A stretch of DNA of 50,922 nucleotides, from positions 17,850-68,771 of the forward strand of contig KQ482046.1 in assembly GCA_001430745.1 (NCBI GenBank), written 5' to 3'. Source of the DNA: Auxenochlorella pyrenoidosa (taxonomy: Eukaryota > Chlorophyta > Trebouxiophyceae > Chlorellales > Chlorellaceae). Numbering within the stretch: the first letter of the stretch is position 1; the number at the start of each line of letters is the position of its first letter. The notes under the pieces were generated by a model. It saw nothing but the letters and a program-made list of their open reading frames with translations. It was not told the origin of the DNA and made no database searches. Below, one piece after another: positions 1-10,132 of the stretch. The position numbers and the translations under genes are program-made.

Positions 1-383
1 CTAAAAAAGAGCTCTGTCGATCGGTCCTTTTTCATCAAAGAAAAAGGAATTCGTAAACGAAAAAGGAATTTGTTTACCAAAAAGGGAAAAAAAGAACAAA
101 GTTTCATAAGTAACGTTCACCTATTCAAAATCAAAAGAGTTACCTGTTCTTCGAAAATTTGCCATTAAAAGTTTATTCACTGTTTTTGGCCAAGAACGTC
201 GAAACAATCTCTTTTTTCAAAAAACAAGCCGGTCCCATTTTTTATTTCTCCAGTTGGTCCTTTTTCGTAAACGAAAAAGGAATGGACTGAAAAAATTCAA
301 ACTGGATTCCACTAAGGTAGAATTTTATGAAAAATTTTTGTTAGTTGCTCGAAGTGTCAAAAATTAAAAGAGAAATTTGGAAA
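1..383. other. Intergenic, palindromes only
   Basis: No gene seen. Holds family B palindromes at 25-48 (centre ATCAAAG) and 258-281. The stretch up to about 120 resembles 40543-40650 and shares a 17-nt identical tract at 101-117. Confidence 0.7.
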
Positions 384-458
384 TGCACTCTGCAGGAGTC
401 GAACCTGCGACCGTCAACTTAGAAGGTTGCTGCTCTATCCAACTAAGCTAAGAATGCA
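384..458 (-). tRNA. trnR(ucu): tRNA-Arg (UCU)
   Basis: Full cloverleaf on the minus strand. The acceptor TGCATTC pairs with GAGTGCA, and the anticodon loop is CTTCTAA with anticodon TCT. The anticodon stem has one mismatch at its outer end. It reads AGA/AGG codons and is the last gene of the minus-strand run atp8-atp4-trnL(uaa). Confidence 0.93.
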
Positions 459-638
459 AATTTTTAGTTTCAGAGAGAAAAAAGTAGAAAACCACTAAGT
501 CGATGTTTTATGATGAGTTTTATTTTGATAACAAATTTTCTAGAATTTGAGTGTCCAAAATTCAAAAAAATACATTAAATTTTTGTCTTGAATCGGAAAT
601 TCGACTATTTATTTGCTTGGATCAAATGTACAAGAAAT

Positions 639-726
639 TGCTCACTATCGGACTTGAACCGATACCCCAGAAAAGACGGGAACAGATTTTAAGTCTGTCG
701 TGTATACCAATTTCACCAAGTGAGCA
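639..726 (-). tRNA. trnL(uaa): tRNA-Leu (UAA)
   Basis: Class II tRNA with a long variable arm (88 nt). The anticodon loop CTTAAAA gives TAA. Acceptor TGCTCAC pairs with GTGAGCA. It is intron-less, unlike its plastid counterpart in many algae. Confidence 0.95.
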
Positions 727-1183
727 GAGAGACACTAGATGTCTGTTAGAGAGAGTTCTAGAAACACAAAGAGACTTACAAAAAAGGGTATTAATTACAA
801 AAAACATTTGAGATTTCTAAAACTAGTGAATTTAAAACTGAAAAAAGAGTGTTTTACTTGAGTATTTCTAGAAAATTAAGACAAACCTAGAAAAAAACCA
901 ACGAGTCAGTATCGATTTTAAATTTTTGAATTCTGGCCCCAATTCCGAACGAATTGCGAAAGAATTGGGACCATAATTTCCATGTATTTTCACTCATTGG
1001 AGAAGCTCTAAAAAAATAAGTATCTGGTGTCTCTCCTTTCTTTGAAAAAGAAAGGAATGCATAAGATTGATCTAGAATTTCTCAAAAAAATCAAGCAATC
1101 ACGAGCCATTTTGCAAGAATCAGAACCGCAGCGTTTTTGTAAATGATTTTATGATTTCTGAGATTTTTATTGAAATTTCATTT
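727..1183. other. Intergenic between atp4 and trnL(uaa)
   Basis: No gene seen. Contains a CCCAATTC...GAATTGGG inverted repeat at 938-969 and a family A palindrome at 1034-1056. Confidence 0.7.
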
Positions 1184-1762
1184 CTAGTTTTTTTGTGCGT
1201 TTAGAACTAAAGAATCTAAAGCATTTTTTATTGCTTTGCTTTGAAAAGCACCTAATTTTGTAGCTCCTTTTCCTTTTTTAGAAAAAGTTACTAAAACATT
1301 TGAAATAATTTTTTCAGAAAGTAAAAATTGTAATCTTTGTTGTACCATTAATTTCGAAAATGCAAGCGTTTTTAATTTATTCTGAATTCGAAAACTAAAC
1401 ATATTCTTTAACGCTTTTTCTCCATTACTGTTTAATAAATTTAATTCATTTTTTGTAAATGTATTTAGGACATCTAGTGCCTTTAATAATCCAGACACCC
1501 TTTGATGCTGAATTAAAAGTTCTTGAAATGAATTTTCTTTAAGAATTAAAAAATTTTGTAATTCTTCGCGAATCACCTGGCTTCTTTCATTAAGTGACTC
1601 TTTAATTGTATTACCAAAATAGTGTAAAACGAAAAAAAGAAAACAAAAAAAACTCAAGGCTACGAGAGTTTCTTCATTATAGATTAAGATATTTTTTGAG
1701 CTCAAAACAGCGAATGCTAAAAAAATAAATAAATAAAATCTTAATTTGTCATTGTTAAACAT
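1184..1762 (-). CDS. atp4: ATP synthase F0 subunit b-like (Atp4/Ymf39)
   Basis: 192 residues. Two hydrophobic segments (about residues 8-25 and 32-50) are followed by a charged, helical, mostly soluble part with an SLNERSQVIREEL stretch. This is the architecture of Atp4/Ymf39, the peripheral-stalk subunit that ties F1 to the membrane sector of complex V. The family is poorly conserved at sequence level, so the call rests on topology, length and position directly downstream of atp8 on the same strand. ATG at 1762, stop TAA. No breaks are seen. Confidence 0.85.
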   Translation of the reverse strand: MFNNDKLRFYLFIFLAFAVLSSKNILIYNEETLVALSFFCFLFFVLHYFGNTIKESLNERSQVIREELQNFLILKENSFQELLIQHQRVSGLLKALDVLNTFTKNELNLLNSNGEKALKNMFSFRIQNKLKTLAFSKLMVQQRLQFLLSEKIISNVLVTFSKKGKGATKLGAFQSKAIKNALDSLVLNAQKN

Positions 1763-2205
1763 AAGTCAAGAGAATTAATAGGATAAAAAACAGTCCAAAA
1801 AAGGGATCTTTTGGTATTGTTTTTCTTGAGTTTGCAATTCTTTCCTCTTTTTGTTTCATTCCCGTTTTTGTTTCAAAAATGGGAGTCAATGGAACTGGGA
1901 AAGGTTTTAGAATCAATTATATTACATTTTCTAATCTAGTGGCAAACTCTTTTTCTTTTTTCATCACCTGTATTCAGAAAAAAAAACACAATTTTTTAGA
2001 AAATTTTCTGTTTACAACAAAAAAAGATAATTTCAATTGCCAAAAATTAAAAAAATTTTACTTTTTTTCAATTTTGGAAGACTTTCTTTGAAAAAGAAAG
2101 AGTTTCGATTAGAGGAAAATGTTTTTTTTTCAAAAAAAAAAGAAGAATACACTATTTTCCAAAATACGTAGTATGTATTTTGGAAAATAATTTCAAATTT
2201 TTGTT
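1763..2205. other. Intergenic between atp8 and atp4
   Basis: Family C-like palindrome at 1861-1884 and the atp8 downstream hairpin at 2153-2189. The remainder is AT-rich with no credible reading frame. Confidence 0.7.
2153..2189 (-). terminator. Hairpin just downstream of atp8
   Basis: Perfect 15-bp inverted repeat: arm TATTTTCCAAAATAC at 2153-2167 and its complement at 2175-2189, with a 7-nt loop. It begins 16 nt past the atp8 stop codon and is not a member of the dispersed families. Probably a transcript 3'-end or processing structure (inference). Confidence 0.5.
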
Positions 2206-2742
2206 TTATTTTTTAGTTTTTTTCAACTTTTTTGTATCTTGTGCTGAATTCGATGATTTGAATGTGGATGAAGGAGCTTGAAATTTACTTTTAAAAGTTT
2301 CAAGATTGTTAAGCAATATTTTGAATGTTAATTTTTCTGGTAAATTTTTTGAAGCATGATAAAATAAAAGATTTTGTGATAATGACGTTTCTCCTAAAGA
2401 ATGTATATAAGAAGCATTTACATTTTGATAGTGTGTTTTATTGATTGATGTTGCGTTATTAGTTAACCAGTTAGTTGTACGAGAAAACAACGTATTAAAG
2501 AGAGTTTTTGATGTTGTTAAAGCTTTAGAAACTACAGTTTCGTAATTTTCTCGAACTTTTCGATTTTCTTGTTGTAAAGAAACCATTCCTTCTTGTGAAA
2601 ATCCCATTTTTTTCTTACGTAACGCTAAAATTCTGCTAATTTTTGGCAAATAGAATTTTAAAATAATGTAGTAAAAACCCAGATAAAAGAAACATAACCA
2701 AAAAAATTGTGATAAAAATGTGACTTTGTCTAATTGTGGCAT
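2206..2742 (-). CDS. atp8: ATP synthase F0 subunit 8 (Atp8/OrfB)
   Basis: 178 residues from the ATG at 2742. The N-terminus MPQLDKVTFLSQFFW is the family signature, followed by one membrane helix (about residues 11-35) and a long basic tail, as in plant and algal OrfB-type Atp8. An upstream in-frame ATG at 2781 would add 13 residues, but it lies before the conserved MPQLD start and is not preferred. Subunit 8 joins subunit a and the stator in the inner membrane. Same strand as atp4 downstream. Confidence 0.92.
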   Translation of the reverse strand: MPQLDKVTFLSQFFWLCFFYLGFYYIILKFYLPKISRILALRKKKMGFSQEGMVSLQQENRKVRENYETVVSKALTTSKTLFNTLFSRTTNWLTNNATSINKTHYQNVNASYIHSLGETSLSQNLLFYHASKNLPEKLTFKILLNNLETFKSKFQAPSSTFKSSNSAQDTKKLKKTKK

Positions 2743-3892
2743 AATTATTAAAAAGTTGAAAAGAATTTTATCCTTTTCCAAAAAATGTCTAATTAGGAAA
2801 AACGTGACAGTTTTTCTAATTCATGAGCTTGAGAGATTTAAGTGTCAAAGAAAAAGTTTGGTTTTTCTCAAAGAGATGAAAAAGTACTTTTTCTCAAAAA
2901 CAGATCTGTCTTGGTGTCTTTTGATTCGTTAGACAGTCAATTCTTTCTTTTTCCCGATTCTAGATTTGAAAATGTTTTTTCTTAATTTTTTTTTCTCCTT
3001 AAATGCCAAAAATTTAAATTTTTTAAATTTTTGACTCCCTTTTTTGTATATGAAAAATACTAGACGCTTTCATTTTGAGAAGTTTCGGTTTCTTTTTAGT
3101 TTGATTCTTCTTTTTAGTTCCAAAATGGACTAAATGCGATCGTTCACAAAGATGGGAAAAAAGAAATTGGAGCTCTCTGGAACCAGAATTTTCACACCAC
3201 GTTTTTTGCAAAAAACAGGAGCTCCAAAAAATATCATTTTTTGGAATGGTATCAAAGAGAAAAACTAAAAAAAACATTCAATAAGACATCTCCAGTTTTC
3301 TTTAATTCATCTTTTCTTTAAGTCATGCAGAGATTTATCAGAGTTGATTTTTATTTACAGATAGATTACTAACTTAAACGAATTTTAACAGTATGCTCTC
3401 AAGTTTTGTTTTTGAATAAGCAAAAAAACTACATAAATGAACTAAGAAGATTAATTTTCTCTAAGATTTCTTAATTAGTAACTTTCTTCGTTTTTTTACT
3501 CATTCTGACTTTTTTTTCAAAAAATTTACAACGTCTTAACGTTTTTTTCTTTTGATTTCAACTAATTTTTAAACATTTGTTTTGTCTTGTTTACAAGTTG
3601 ACTCATTTAAAAAGTGAAGAACAGGAAAATTTTTCTCGTAAATTGAAAAAATTTCTATTTTTCTATTAAGATACTGTTTAGTTAAAATGAAAGATTTTTT
3701 CTTGTTTTTTTATTCTAAATTGGAAAATTTAAATCAAAATCTTCTTGTTTCTAGGATTCAGTTTTTTCAGTTATAAAAAAAAATACACTTTAATTTTCTT
3801 TTGAAGACTGAGATCATTTGAATTAATCTGGAATAAATCAAAAATTTCTAATTAGTTGTAATTTTATAAATAAACAAGAAATTTAAAATTTA
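2743..3892. other. Long intergenic region, trnY to atp8
   Basis: No gene seen in about 1.15 kb. Recognisable items are a GGAGCT...AGCTCC inverted repeat around 3169-3225, a GTTTTTTG/CAAAAAAC palindrome at 3201-3216 (family F-like) and a family G palindrome at 3224-3244. The remainder is AT-rich simple sequence. Confidence 0.65.
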
Positions 3893-3975
3893 TGGGAAAG
3901 GCAGGATTCGAACCTACGTAGAATAAATTCAACAGATTTACAGTCTGCCGCTTTTAACCACTCAGCCACTTTCCC
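3893..3975 (-). tRNA. trnY(gua): tRNA-Tyr (GUA)
   Basis: Class II tRNA with a long variable arm, as in bacterial and organellar tRNA-Tyr. Acceptor GGGAAAG/CTTTCCC, anticodon loop CTGTAAA with anticodon GTA, T-arm GTAGGTTCGAATCCTGC, discriminator A. Confidence 0.95.
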
Positions 3976-4746
3976 ATAAAAGCTTTACTGTTTTATCAAT
4001 TTAAAGACATGACAAGCTTTTTTATTTAAGGTGTCAAAAATTGAAAAAAATCCTAATTTTTTCAATTTTCGGCATCAGTAAACTCTAAAAAAAATCAAAG
4101 AATTATAGAATTCTGATTACTGACAAAAAAAAGAGAAAGCGTGAAAAAAAAATGGTATTTTATGGAAACTTTTTTTTCATGTTTTTGTTTTCTTGAGCAA
4201 AATCATTTAGTAATCTCTATATAATAAACATTGGAATTTTATAAAAAAAAACTTGTTTATTATATAGAGACTCTCTGATTCAATTTGGATTGTTGACTAG
4301 AGAAATGATTTAACAAAATTTTGTTTAAATTTAAAAAATTTGTATAAAAAGCAAAAAGAAGAATAGTGTTTGGTGTCTTTCCTTTGTTTTTCAAAAAAAG
4401 TCTTATAAAATTGAAAAAATTAGAATTTGTCAATTTGGTCCTTTCTTTGATAAAGAAAGGAAGAGCTTTAGAAGCGGTTTAAATCTCTGAAATCCTTTTT
4501 TTATTCCTTTCTTTATCAAATGTTTACTCTAATTTCAGTTTTATTTAACAAAATAATTTCAGTTTTGAGGTTAATTTTTTCTTTATCTTTTGAGTAGTCA
4601 CAAAAACTTTTTTTTAATTTTGTACATTACTGACAAAATTTCAACTTCACTCTCATGTTTAGATTTCGTCTTATTCATTAAGTTTTAGAGATTCATTTTC
4701 TAAATCTATGATTTAGAAATAATTTTTATTTTAGACTTGATAAAAC
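3976..4746. other. Intergenic, trnY/trnI divergent spacer
   Basis: The flanking tRNA genes point away from each other here. Contains a family D palindrome at about 4033-4074, a unique 17-bp hairpin at 4214-4270 and a family A palindrome at 4439-4461. No gene seen. Confidence 0.65.
4214..4270. repeat. 17-bp inverted repeat
   Basis: Arm TCTCTATATAATAAACA at 4214-4230 is perfectly complementary to 4254-4270, with a 23-nt spacer. It does not match the dispersed palindrome families. It lies in the divergent spacer between trnY (minus) and trnI (plus), so a regulatory or promoter-associated role is possible but unproven. Confidence 0.85.
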
Positions 4747-4820
4747 GGGTAAGTAACTCAGTTGGTTAGAGTATACGCTTGATAAGCGTAAAGCCGGGGG
4801 TTCAAGTCCCTTCTTACCCA
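4747..4820 (+). tRNA. trnI(gau): tRNA-Ile (GAU)
   Basis: Acceptor GGGTAAG/CTTACCC, anticodon stem TACGC/GCGTA with loop TTGATAA (anticodon GAT), discriminator A. It decodes ATT/ATC. First gene of the cox2-cox3-nad7 plus-strand block. Confidence 0.95.
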
Positions 4821-5545
4821 TAAAATACGAATTTTGTAAGTAATTTTTTAGTGTGATTAAGATTTTAATAGAAAATAGCGTTCCTTGACATTTTTTTGGT
4901 TGAATTTTGAAATCTCAGTGTCTTTCCTTAAAAAAAAAGAATGCAAAAGAATCGTTGCTCTTTTTCTTGACTTTTGAATTTAAAAAGGTAAGATCAAATA
5001 TTGGTTGTATTTTTCTTGATAACGTTTGTTTTTAGGTAGAAAAGTGAAGACCATAAATTTTTTTCTAGTCTTTACAAAACTTTCACTTAGATAGAGTTTA
5101 ATAAATTAGAAAGATATTTTTTTCGTTTTTTATTAGGAACAGTTTCAAATTCAAATTCAAAAGTTGAAATCTTTTGAGTTTGTGACATTTTTTTGCCTTT
5201 TTAAAAAGAATTTTAATTTTAATTAGAAAAAATTTTTTCCAATTCTATGTCATTTCTAATAAACTTTTTTTATATTTAGCTGTCTTTCCCATTTTTGTTA
5301 ACAAAAATGTATTAGGAAATTGAAAAAATTGGAATTTTTTCAATTTTTGGCTTTGGTCCTTTTTCGTCAACGAAAAAGGACAGGATTGATACTAAGATGA
5401 AAATGTTTGATTACCATTCTAAATTTTTTGAAATCTTAAGATTGAACCATCAAAGTACAATCTAAAAATTTTCTTTTGTAATCTCTTTGAGATTCGTAAA
5501 GAAACCTAAACAGACGTTGATCTATCTAGAATTGCGGACGTTTTC
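4821..5545. other. Intergenic upstream of cox2
   Basis: AT-rich spacer. Family C-like palindrome at about 5288-5309, family D arms at 5317-5330 and 5333-5346, family B palindrome at 5357-5380. Any cox2 promoter should lie here, but no recognisable element was found. Confidence 0.65.
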
Positions 5546-6346
5546 ATGATTAATGAAAAAAAAATACTTATGAATTTCTTTTTATACCTTTTCTTTTTAT
5601 TGCCTGTTCTTTCTTTAGCAGATGCTCCTGAAGCATGGCAACTAGGTTTTCAAGATCCTGCTACTCCGATCATGCAAGGAATCATTGACCTCCATCATGA
5701 TATTGTGTTCTTTATGATTTTAATTTTAGTTTTTGTTGTATGGATTCTTTCAAGAACTTTATATCATTTTCATTATAAAAAAAATCCTATTCCGGAAAAA
5801 ATTATTCACGGTACAGCTATTGAAATTGCTTGGACAATCACTCCTAGTTTAATTTTAGTTTTAATTGCTGTTCCTTCATTTGCTCTGCTTTATAGTTTAG
5901 ATGAAGTGGTAGATCCTGCTGTTACAATTAAAGCAATTGGACATCAATGGTATTGGTCTTATGAATATTCAGATTATAGTCAATCTGATGACCAAAGTAT
6001 TGCTTTTGATAGTTATATGATTCCTGATGATGATCTAGAACTAGGTCAACTTCGTCTTTTAGAAGTGGATAATCGTATGGTTGTTCCAGCAAACACACAT
6101 CTTCGATTAATCATCACTGCAGCTGATGTTTTACATAGTTGGGCTGTGCCTTCATTAGGAGCAAAATGTGATGCAGTGCCTGGTAGATTGAATCAGATCC
6201 CTCTTTTCATTAAGAGAGAAGGAGTTTTCTATGGCCAATGCAGTGAATTATGTGGGGCAAACCACGCGTTCATGCCTATTGTAGTTGAAGCTGTTTCTTT
6301 AGAAGATTATATTTCTTGGGTTTCTACTAAATTAGAAGAAATATAA
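5546..6346 (+). CDS. cox2: Cytochrome c oxidase subunit II
   Basis: 266 residues, full length and intron-less. A hydrophobic leader of about 25 residues precedes the [16 protein letters not shown] motif, followed by two membrane helices (about 52-72 and 93-117). The binuclear CuA site is complete: H197, C232, E234, C236, H240 and M243, with the aromatic QWYWSYEY stretch near 134-141. It accepts electrons from cytochrome c for complex IV. The ATG at 5546 was taken; a second ATG at 5570 (residue 9) is equally possible, since both give a leader. The gene is not split into cox2a/cox2b as in some chlorophyceans. Confidence 0.97.
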   Translation: MINEKKILMNFFLYLFFLLPVLSLADAPEAWQLGFQDPATPIMQGIIDLHHDIVFFMILILVFVVWILSRTLYHFHYKKNPIPEKIIHGTAIEIAWTITPSLILVLIAVPSFALLYSLDEVVDPAVTIKAIGHQWYWSYEYSDYSQSDDQSIAFDSYMIPDDDLELGQLRLLEVDNRMVVPANTHLRLIITAADVLHSWAVPSLGAKCDAVPGRLNQIPLFIKREGVFYGQCSELCGANHAFMPIVVEAVSLEDYISWVSTKLEEI

Positions 6347-6370
6347 TTGTTTCTTTGCGTACTTAGTGCC

Positions 6371-6397
6371 TTTCCTTTCTTTTTCAAAGAAAGGAAA
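6371..6397. repeat. Family A palindrome between cox2 and cox3
   Basis: TTTCCTTTCTTT / AAAGAAAGGAAA arms around TTC. It is the main structured element of the 77-nt cox2-cox3 spacer, so it lies inside any cox2-cox3 co-transcript. Confidence 0.85.
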
Positions 6398-6423
6398 GAA
6401 AACGTTATTAAAAAAAGATTTTT

Positions 6424-7212
6424 ATGAAAAAACATCCATTTCATTTAGTAGATCCTAGCCCTTGGCCAATGTTTACAGGATTCTCATCATTTGTTTTAAC
6501 TGTAGGTGCAACAATGTATATGCATTGTTACCAAGGTGGCGGGATTGTTTTAGCTTTAGGTTTCCTCATGGTACTTTATTCAATGTTTGTTTGGTGGAGA
6601 GATGTTGTTCGTGAAGCAACATTTGAGGGTCATCATACTACTCCTGTGCAATTAGGTCTTCGTTACGGAATGATTTTATTTATAGTAACAGAAATTTTTT
6701 TATTTCTAGCTTTTTTTTGGGCTTTCTTCCATTCAAGTTTAGCCCCTACGGTGGAAATTGGTGCAATTTGGCCACCTAAAGGAATTGAAGTTTTAAATCC
6801 TTGGGAAATTCCTTTCTTAAATACTGTTCTTCTTCTTTCGTCTGGCGCATCTATTACATGGGCTCACCATGCTATTTTAGCTGGAAATCGTCAACATGCT
6901 ATTAATGGATTACTGATTACAATTATTCTAGCTGTGATTTTCACAGGATTTCAAGCCTATGAATATTTGGAAGCTCCTTTTACCATTTCGGATGGTATCT
7001 ACGGATCGACTTTCTATATGGCGACAGGATTACATGGTTTTCATGTAATTCTAGGAACAGTGTTTATTACTGTTTGTTTAATTCGTTTGATTAATTTTCA
7101 TTTCACAAAACAACATCATTTCGGTTTCGAGGCAGCTGCTTGGTATTGGCACATGGTAGATGTTGTATGGCTTTTCCTATTTGTATGTATCTATTATTGG
7201 GGAGGTGCTTAA
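6424..7212 (+). CDS. cox3: Cytochrome c oxidase subunit III
   Basis: 262 residues, the usual length. Starts [20 protein letters not shown], has seven hydrophobic segments and conserved blocks [10 protein letters not shown] (about 69-78), [17 protein letters not shown] (about 92-108) and [14 protein letters not shown] near the end. Core subunit of complex IV. It follows cox2 by 77 nt on the same strand, so co-transcription is likely. Ends TAA. Confidence 0.98.
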   Translation: MKKHPFHLVDPSPWPMFTGFSSFVLTVGATMYMHCYQGGGIVLALGFLMVLYSMFVWWRDVVREATFEGHHTTPVQLGLRYGMILFIVTEIFLFLAFFWAFFHSSLAPTVEIGAIWPPKGIEVLNPWEIPFLNTVLLLSSGASITWAHHAILAGNRQHAINGLLITIILAVIFTGFQAYEYLEAPFTISDGIYGSTFYMATGLHGFHVILGTVFITVCLIRLINFHFTKQHHFGFEAAAWYWHMVDVVWLFLFVCIYYWGGA

Positions 7213-7912
7213 TTCTAAGATTTTAAGCAGAACTTGTTTCTTCTAAATTTCTCAGTAAAGTGACTCGTTCGTGTTTTCACAGAAATTTTAAAAATTAGAA
7301 TTTTGAAATTTTTTGTTTAGTCCTTTCTTTTTCAAAGAAAGGATCAACCCAAGTCAAAAATTTGAAAAATCTTAATTTTTGGCAAAGCCGAGCATTCAAG
7401 AATTCAAACAATAAGAAAAATATCCAGACTCTTTTGTTGTTATCAAGTTTAATCCAAAAAATTTCGTTTTTTTGGATTAAACTTGAAACCAAATGTTTTT
7501 AGGTTCTTAAAAATTTAGAGTATTTGAAAACACTGCATGGCTCCATGGAGAAAAACACTTTTAAAAAATTAAAAAGGAGTTCTCCTAATTATAAAAACAG
7601 GAAGAACCACAGAAGAAACCTTTTTCAATTCTGTGTGAATTGTAACTAAAATAAATGAAATCAATAATCTAATGGCCATTGTTCTAAAAAAGACTTTTTG
7701 GGTCTGTTTTGAATTGTAAATTCAAGAAAAAGGTTGAATTCTCAAGTCTCTCCCATTTTTTTATAAAAACTGGGACTGATTTGCCTCTCGTAAATAAAGA
7801 GACCTGCCATTCAAATTTTGTTTTGTCTCCTCGTTTACGAAAGTGGAAAGAAAAACATGACTTCGAAAAAAAAAGGGAAAAGGCCTTTAAATTAGAATCA
7901 TATTAAAAAATT
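7213..7912. other. Intergenic between cox3 and nad7
   Basis: Family A palindrome at 7321-7343 and a unique 19-bp hairpin at 7443-7486. The open frame just before nad7 (7709-7906) has no recognisable similarity and is not called. Confidence 0.65.
7443..7486. repeat. 19-bp perfect hairpin
   Basis: Arm TCAAGTTTAATCCAAAAAA at 7443-7461 pairs perfectly with 7468-7486 around a 6-nt loop. It is unique in the window and lies about 230 nt after cox3. Possibly the cox3 3'-end structure or a processing site between cox3 and nad7. Confidence 0.9.
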
Positions 7913-9109
7913 ATGTCTATTGAAAAAGCATTAAGTCCTAAAAAAATAAAAAACTTTACAATAAATTTTGGTCCTCAACATCCAGCAGCTCACGGTGTTT
8001 TAAGACTTGTTTTAGAAATGAACGGGGAGGTTGTACAACGAGCTGATCCACATATAGGTTTATTACACCGAGGTACTGAAAAGCTTATTGAATACAAAAA
8101 CTATATTCAAGCGTTACCATATTTTGATAGATTAGACTACGTTTCTATGATGTGTCAAGAGCATGCGTATTCTTTAGCAGTAGAAAATCTTTTAAATTCT
8201 CATGTTCCACTTCGAGCACAATATATTCGAGTTCTCTTTTCTGAAATTACTCGTTTATTAAACCATCTTTTAGCTCTAACTTGTCATGCTATGGATGTAG
8301 GGGCTTTAACACCCTTTCTTTGGGGATTTGAGGAACGCGAAAAGCTTATGGAATTCTATGAAAGAGTGTCTGGAGCGCGTATGCATGCAGCTTATGTTCG
8401 TCCAGGAGGTGTCGCTCAAGATCTTCCTCTAGGTATCAGTGAAGATATTTTTAAATTTGCACAACAATTTGCTTCACGTATTGACGAAATGGAAGAAATG
8501 CTGACAAATAACAGAATTTGGAAGCAGAGATTAGTAGACATTGGTGTTGTGACAGCAGATCAAGCATTAGATTGGGGTTTTTCTGGAGTGATGTTACGAG
8601 CATCTGGAGTCAATTGGGATTTAAGAAAAACTCAACCTTACGATGTTTATGATCAAATAAAGTTTGATGTTCCTGTGGGAACTCGTGGTGATTGTTATGA
8701 CCGTTATTTAATTCGAGTTGAAGAAATGCGTCAAAGTTTACGAATTATCATGCAATGTTTAAACGAAATGCCACAAGGCATGATCAAGGTAGATGATCGA
8801 AAAATAACTCCACCTTCTCGTAGTCAGATGAAACAATCTATGGAATCATTGATTCATCATTTTAAACTTTATACGGAAGGCTTTGTTGTTCCTGCTGGAG
8901 AAACTTACACTGCTGTGGAGGCACCAAAAGGCGAATTTGGCGTCTATCTTGTGAGCAACGGAACGAACCGACCTTACAGATGCAAAATCAGAGCCCCTGG
9001 CTTTGCTCATTTACAAGGAATTGACTTTATGTCAAGAAATCATATGCTTGCTGATGTCGTTACAATTATAGGTACACAAGATATCGTTTTTGGTGAAGTA
9101 GATCGCTAA
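7913..9109 (+). CDS. nad7: NADH dehydrogenase subunit 7 (49-kDa)
   Basis: 398 residues. GPQHPAAHG (about residues 20-28) and [16 protein letters not shown] (about 47-62) are hallmark motifs of the 49-kDa/NuoD quinone-site subunit. The C-terminus keeps the family ending [12 protein letters not shown]. It forms part of the quinone-reduction chamber in the peripheral arm of complex I. The ATG at 7913 precedes the conserved [11 protein letters not shown] core at the expected distance. No introns, unlike land-plant nad7. Confidence 0.98.
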   Translation: MSIEKALSPKKIKNFTINFGPQHPAAHGVLRLVLEMNGEVVQRADPHIGLLHRGTEKLIEYKNYIQALPYFDRLDYVSMMCQEHAYSLAVENLLNSHVPLRAQYIRVLFSEITRLLNHLLALTCHAMDVGALTPFLWGFEEREKLMEFYERVSGARMHAAYVRPGGVAQDLPLGISEDIFKFAQQFASRIDEMEEMLTNNRIWKQRLVDIGVVTADQALDWGFSGVMLRASGVNWDLRKTQPYDVYDQIKFDVPVGTRGDCYDRYLIRVEEMRQSLRIIMQCLNEMPQGMIKVDDRKITPPSRSQMKQSMESLIHHFKLYTEGFVVPAGETYTAVEAPKGEFGVYLVSNGTNRPYRCKIRAPGFAHLQGIDFMSRNHMLADVVTIIGTQDIVFGEVDR

Positions 9110-9713
9110 AACATTTCACTTTTTTGTTTCAGTTACACAATAACTACTGAAACAAAAAAGGAAACAGTTATTTTATATATTTTAAACAAAAAGCCAAATT
9201 TTAAGGAGTAACTTCTCTTTGGGAGTTCCAACGAAATAGGTACTCGAAATTTTAATTTAAACAACTTTATTTACAGAAATGTACATTTTTGGTGGAATTT
9301 AAAAGTGGCTTGATTTTATCTCTTGTGTAAAGGCTCTCCTTTTAAAGAAAAATGGGAATTTCAAAAATTTGGGTTTGGGTACTTGATAAAAATCAAGAAA
9401 AAGACCTAAAGAAAAGAGAAAAACTAGAAATCAAAAATTTTCAAACAATAAAAAAGTCGTGATCCTACTAGTTTTTTTTTAAGCAAACAACACAATCTTT
9501 TAAAAACTGGATTTTTTGAAAATTGTTTATCCAATGTATTTCCTAGAATCTGTAATTTACTTTCAATTGCAATCTGTATCATAAAACTTTTTTTTATTGT
9601 TTTTGTAGGCTTTTTTCTTTCAAGAAAAAACAGGTTTTTAGAGAAAAAAACGTCAAAAATTTGCCAAAGAAATATCTCTAGACAAAAGGAAAAAACCCCT
9701 AATTTCTTAGGGG
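9110..9713. other. Intergenic, nad7 / rnl convergent spacer
   Basis: The two genes converge here. It holds the nad7 downstream hairpin (9119-9160) and, at its right edge, the rnl terminal hairpin (9692-9717). A minus-strand open frame of 98 codons (9424-9720) has low complexity and overlaps the rnl end, so it is not called. Confidence 0.65.
9119..9160 (+). terminator. Hairpin just downstream of nad7
   Basis: 15-bp stem: CTTTTTTGTTTCAGT at 9119-9133 with its complement at 9146-9160 and a 12-nt loop. It begins 10 nt after the nad7 stop codon. Likely an mRNA 3' end (inference). Confidence 0.55.
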
Positions 9714-9717
9714 TTTT
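9692..9717 (-). terminator. Hairpin at the 3' end of rnl
   Basis: 11-bp perfect stem (AAAACCCCTAA at 9692-9702 and its complement at 9707-9717). Read on the minus strand, it is closed by a GAAA tetraloop and followed by a T-rich tract. It overlaps the last nucleotides of the predicted rRNA. It resembles an intrinsic terminator or a 3'-end maturation signal. Confidence 0.6.
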
Positions 9718-10132
9718 CAAGAGTTAGTACGAGTTAGCTTTCATATCACTATGAGTGCACACCTCGCCTATGACGTCGTAGTCTTCGACGACTCAAAAAC
9801 TTGTTTTGGGTCTGCTTTCCTGCTTGAGATGCTTTCAGCAGTTCTGCATTCCGAACGTAGCTACCCAGCGATGCCCTTGGCAGGACAACTGGTACACCAG
9901 AGGTTCGTCATTCTCGGTCCTCTCGTACAAGAGAATGCCACCCTCAATTTTTACCACCCGAAAAAGATAGGATCCGTACTGTCTCACGACGTACTAAACC
10001 CAACTCACGTACCGCTTTCATCGGCGAACAGCCGAACCCTTCGAACCTTCTTCAGCTCGAGGATGCGATGAGTCGACATCGAGGTGCCAAACGACTCCGT
10101 CGATAAGAGCTCTTGGGAGTCATCAGCCTGTT

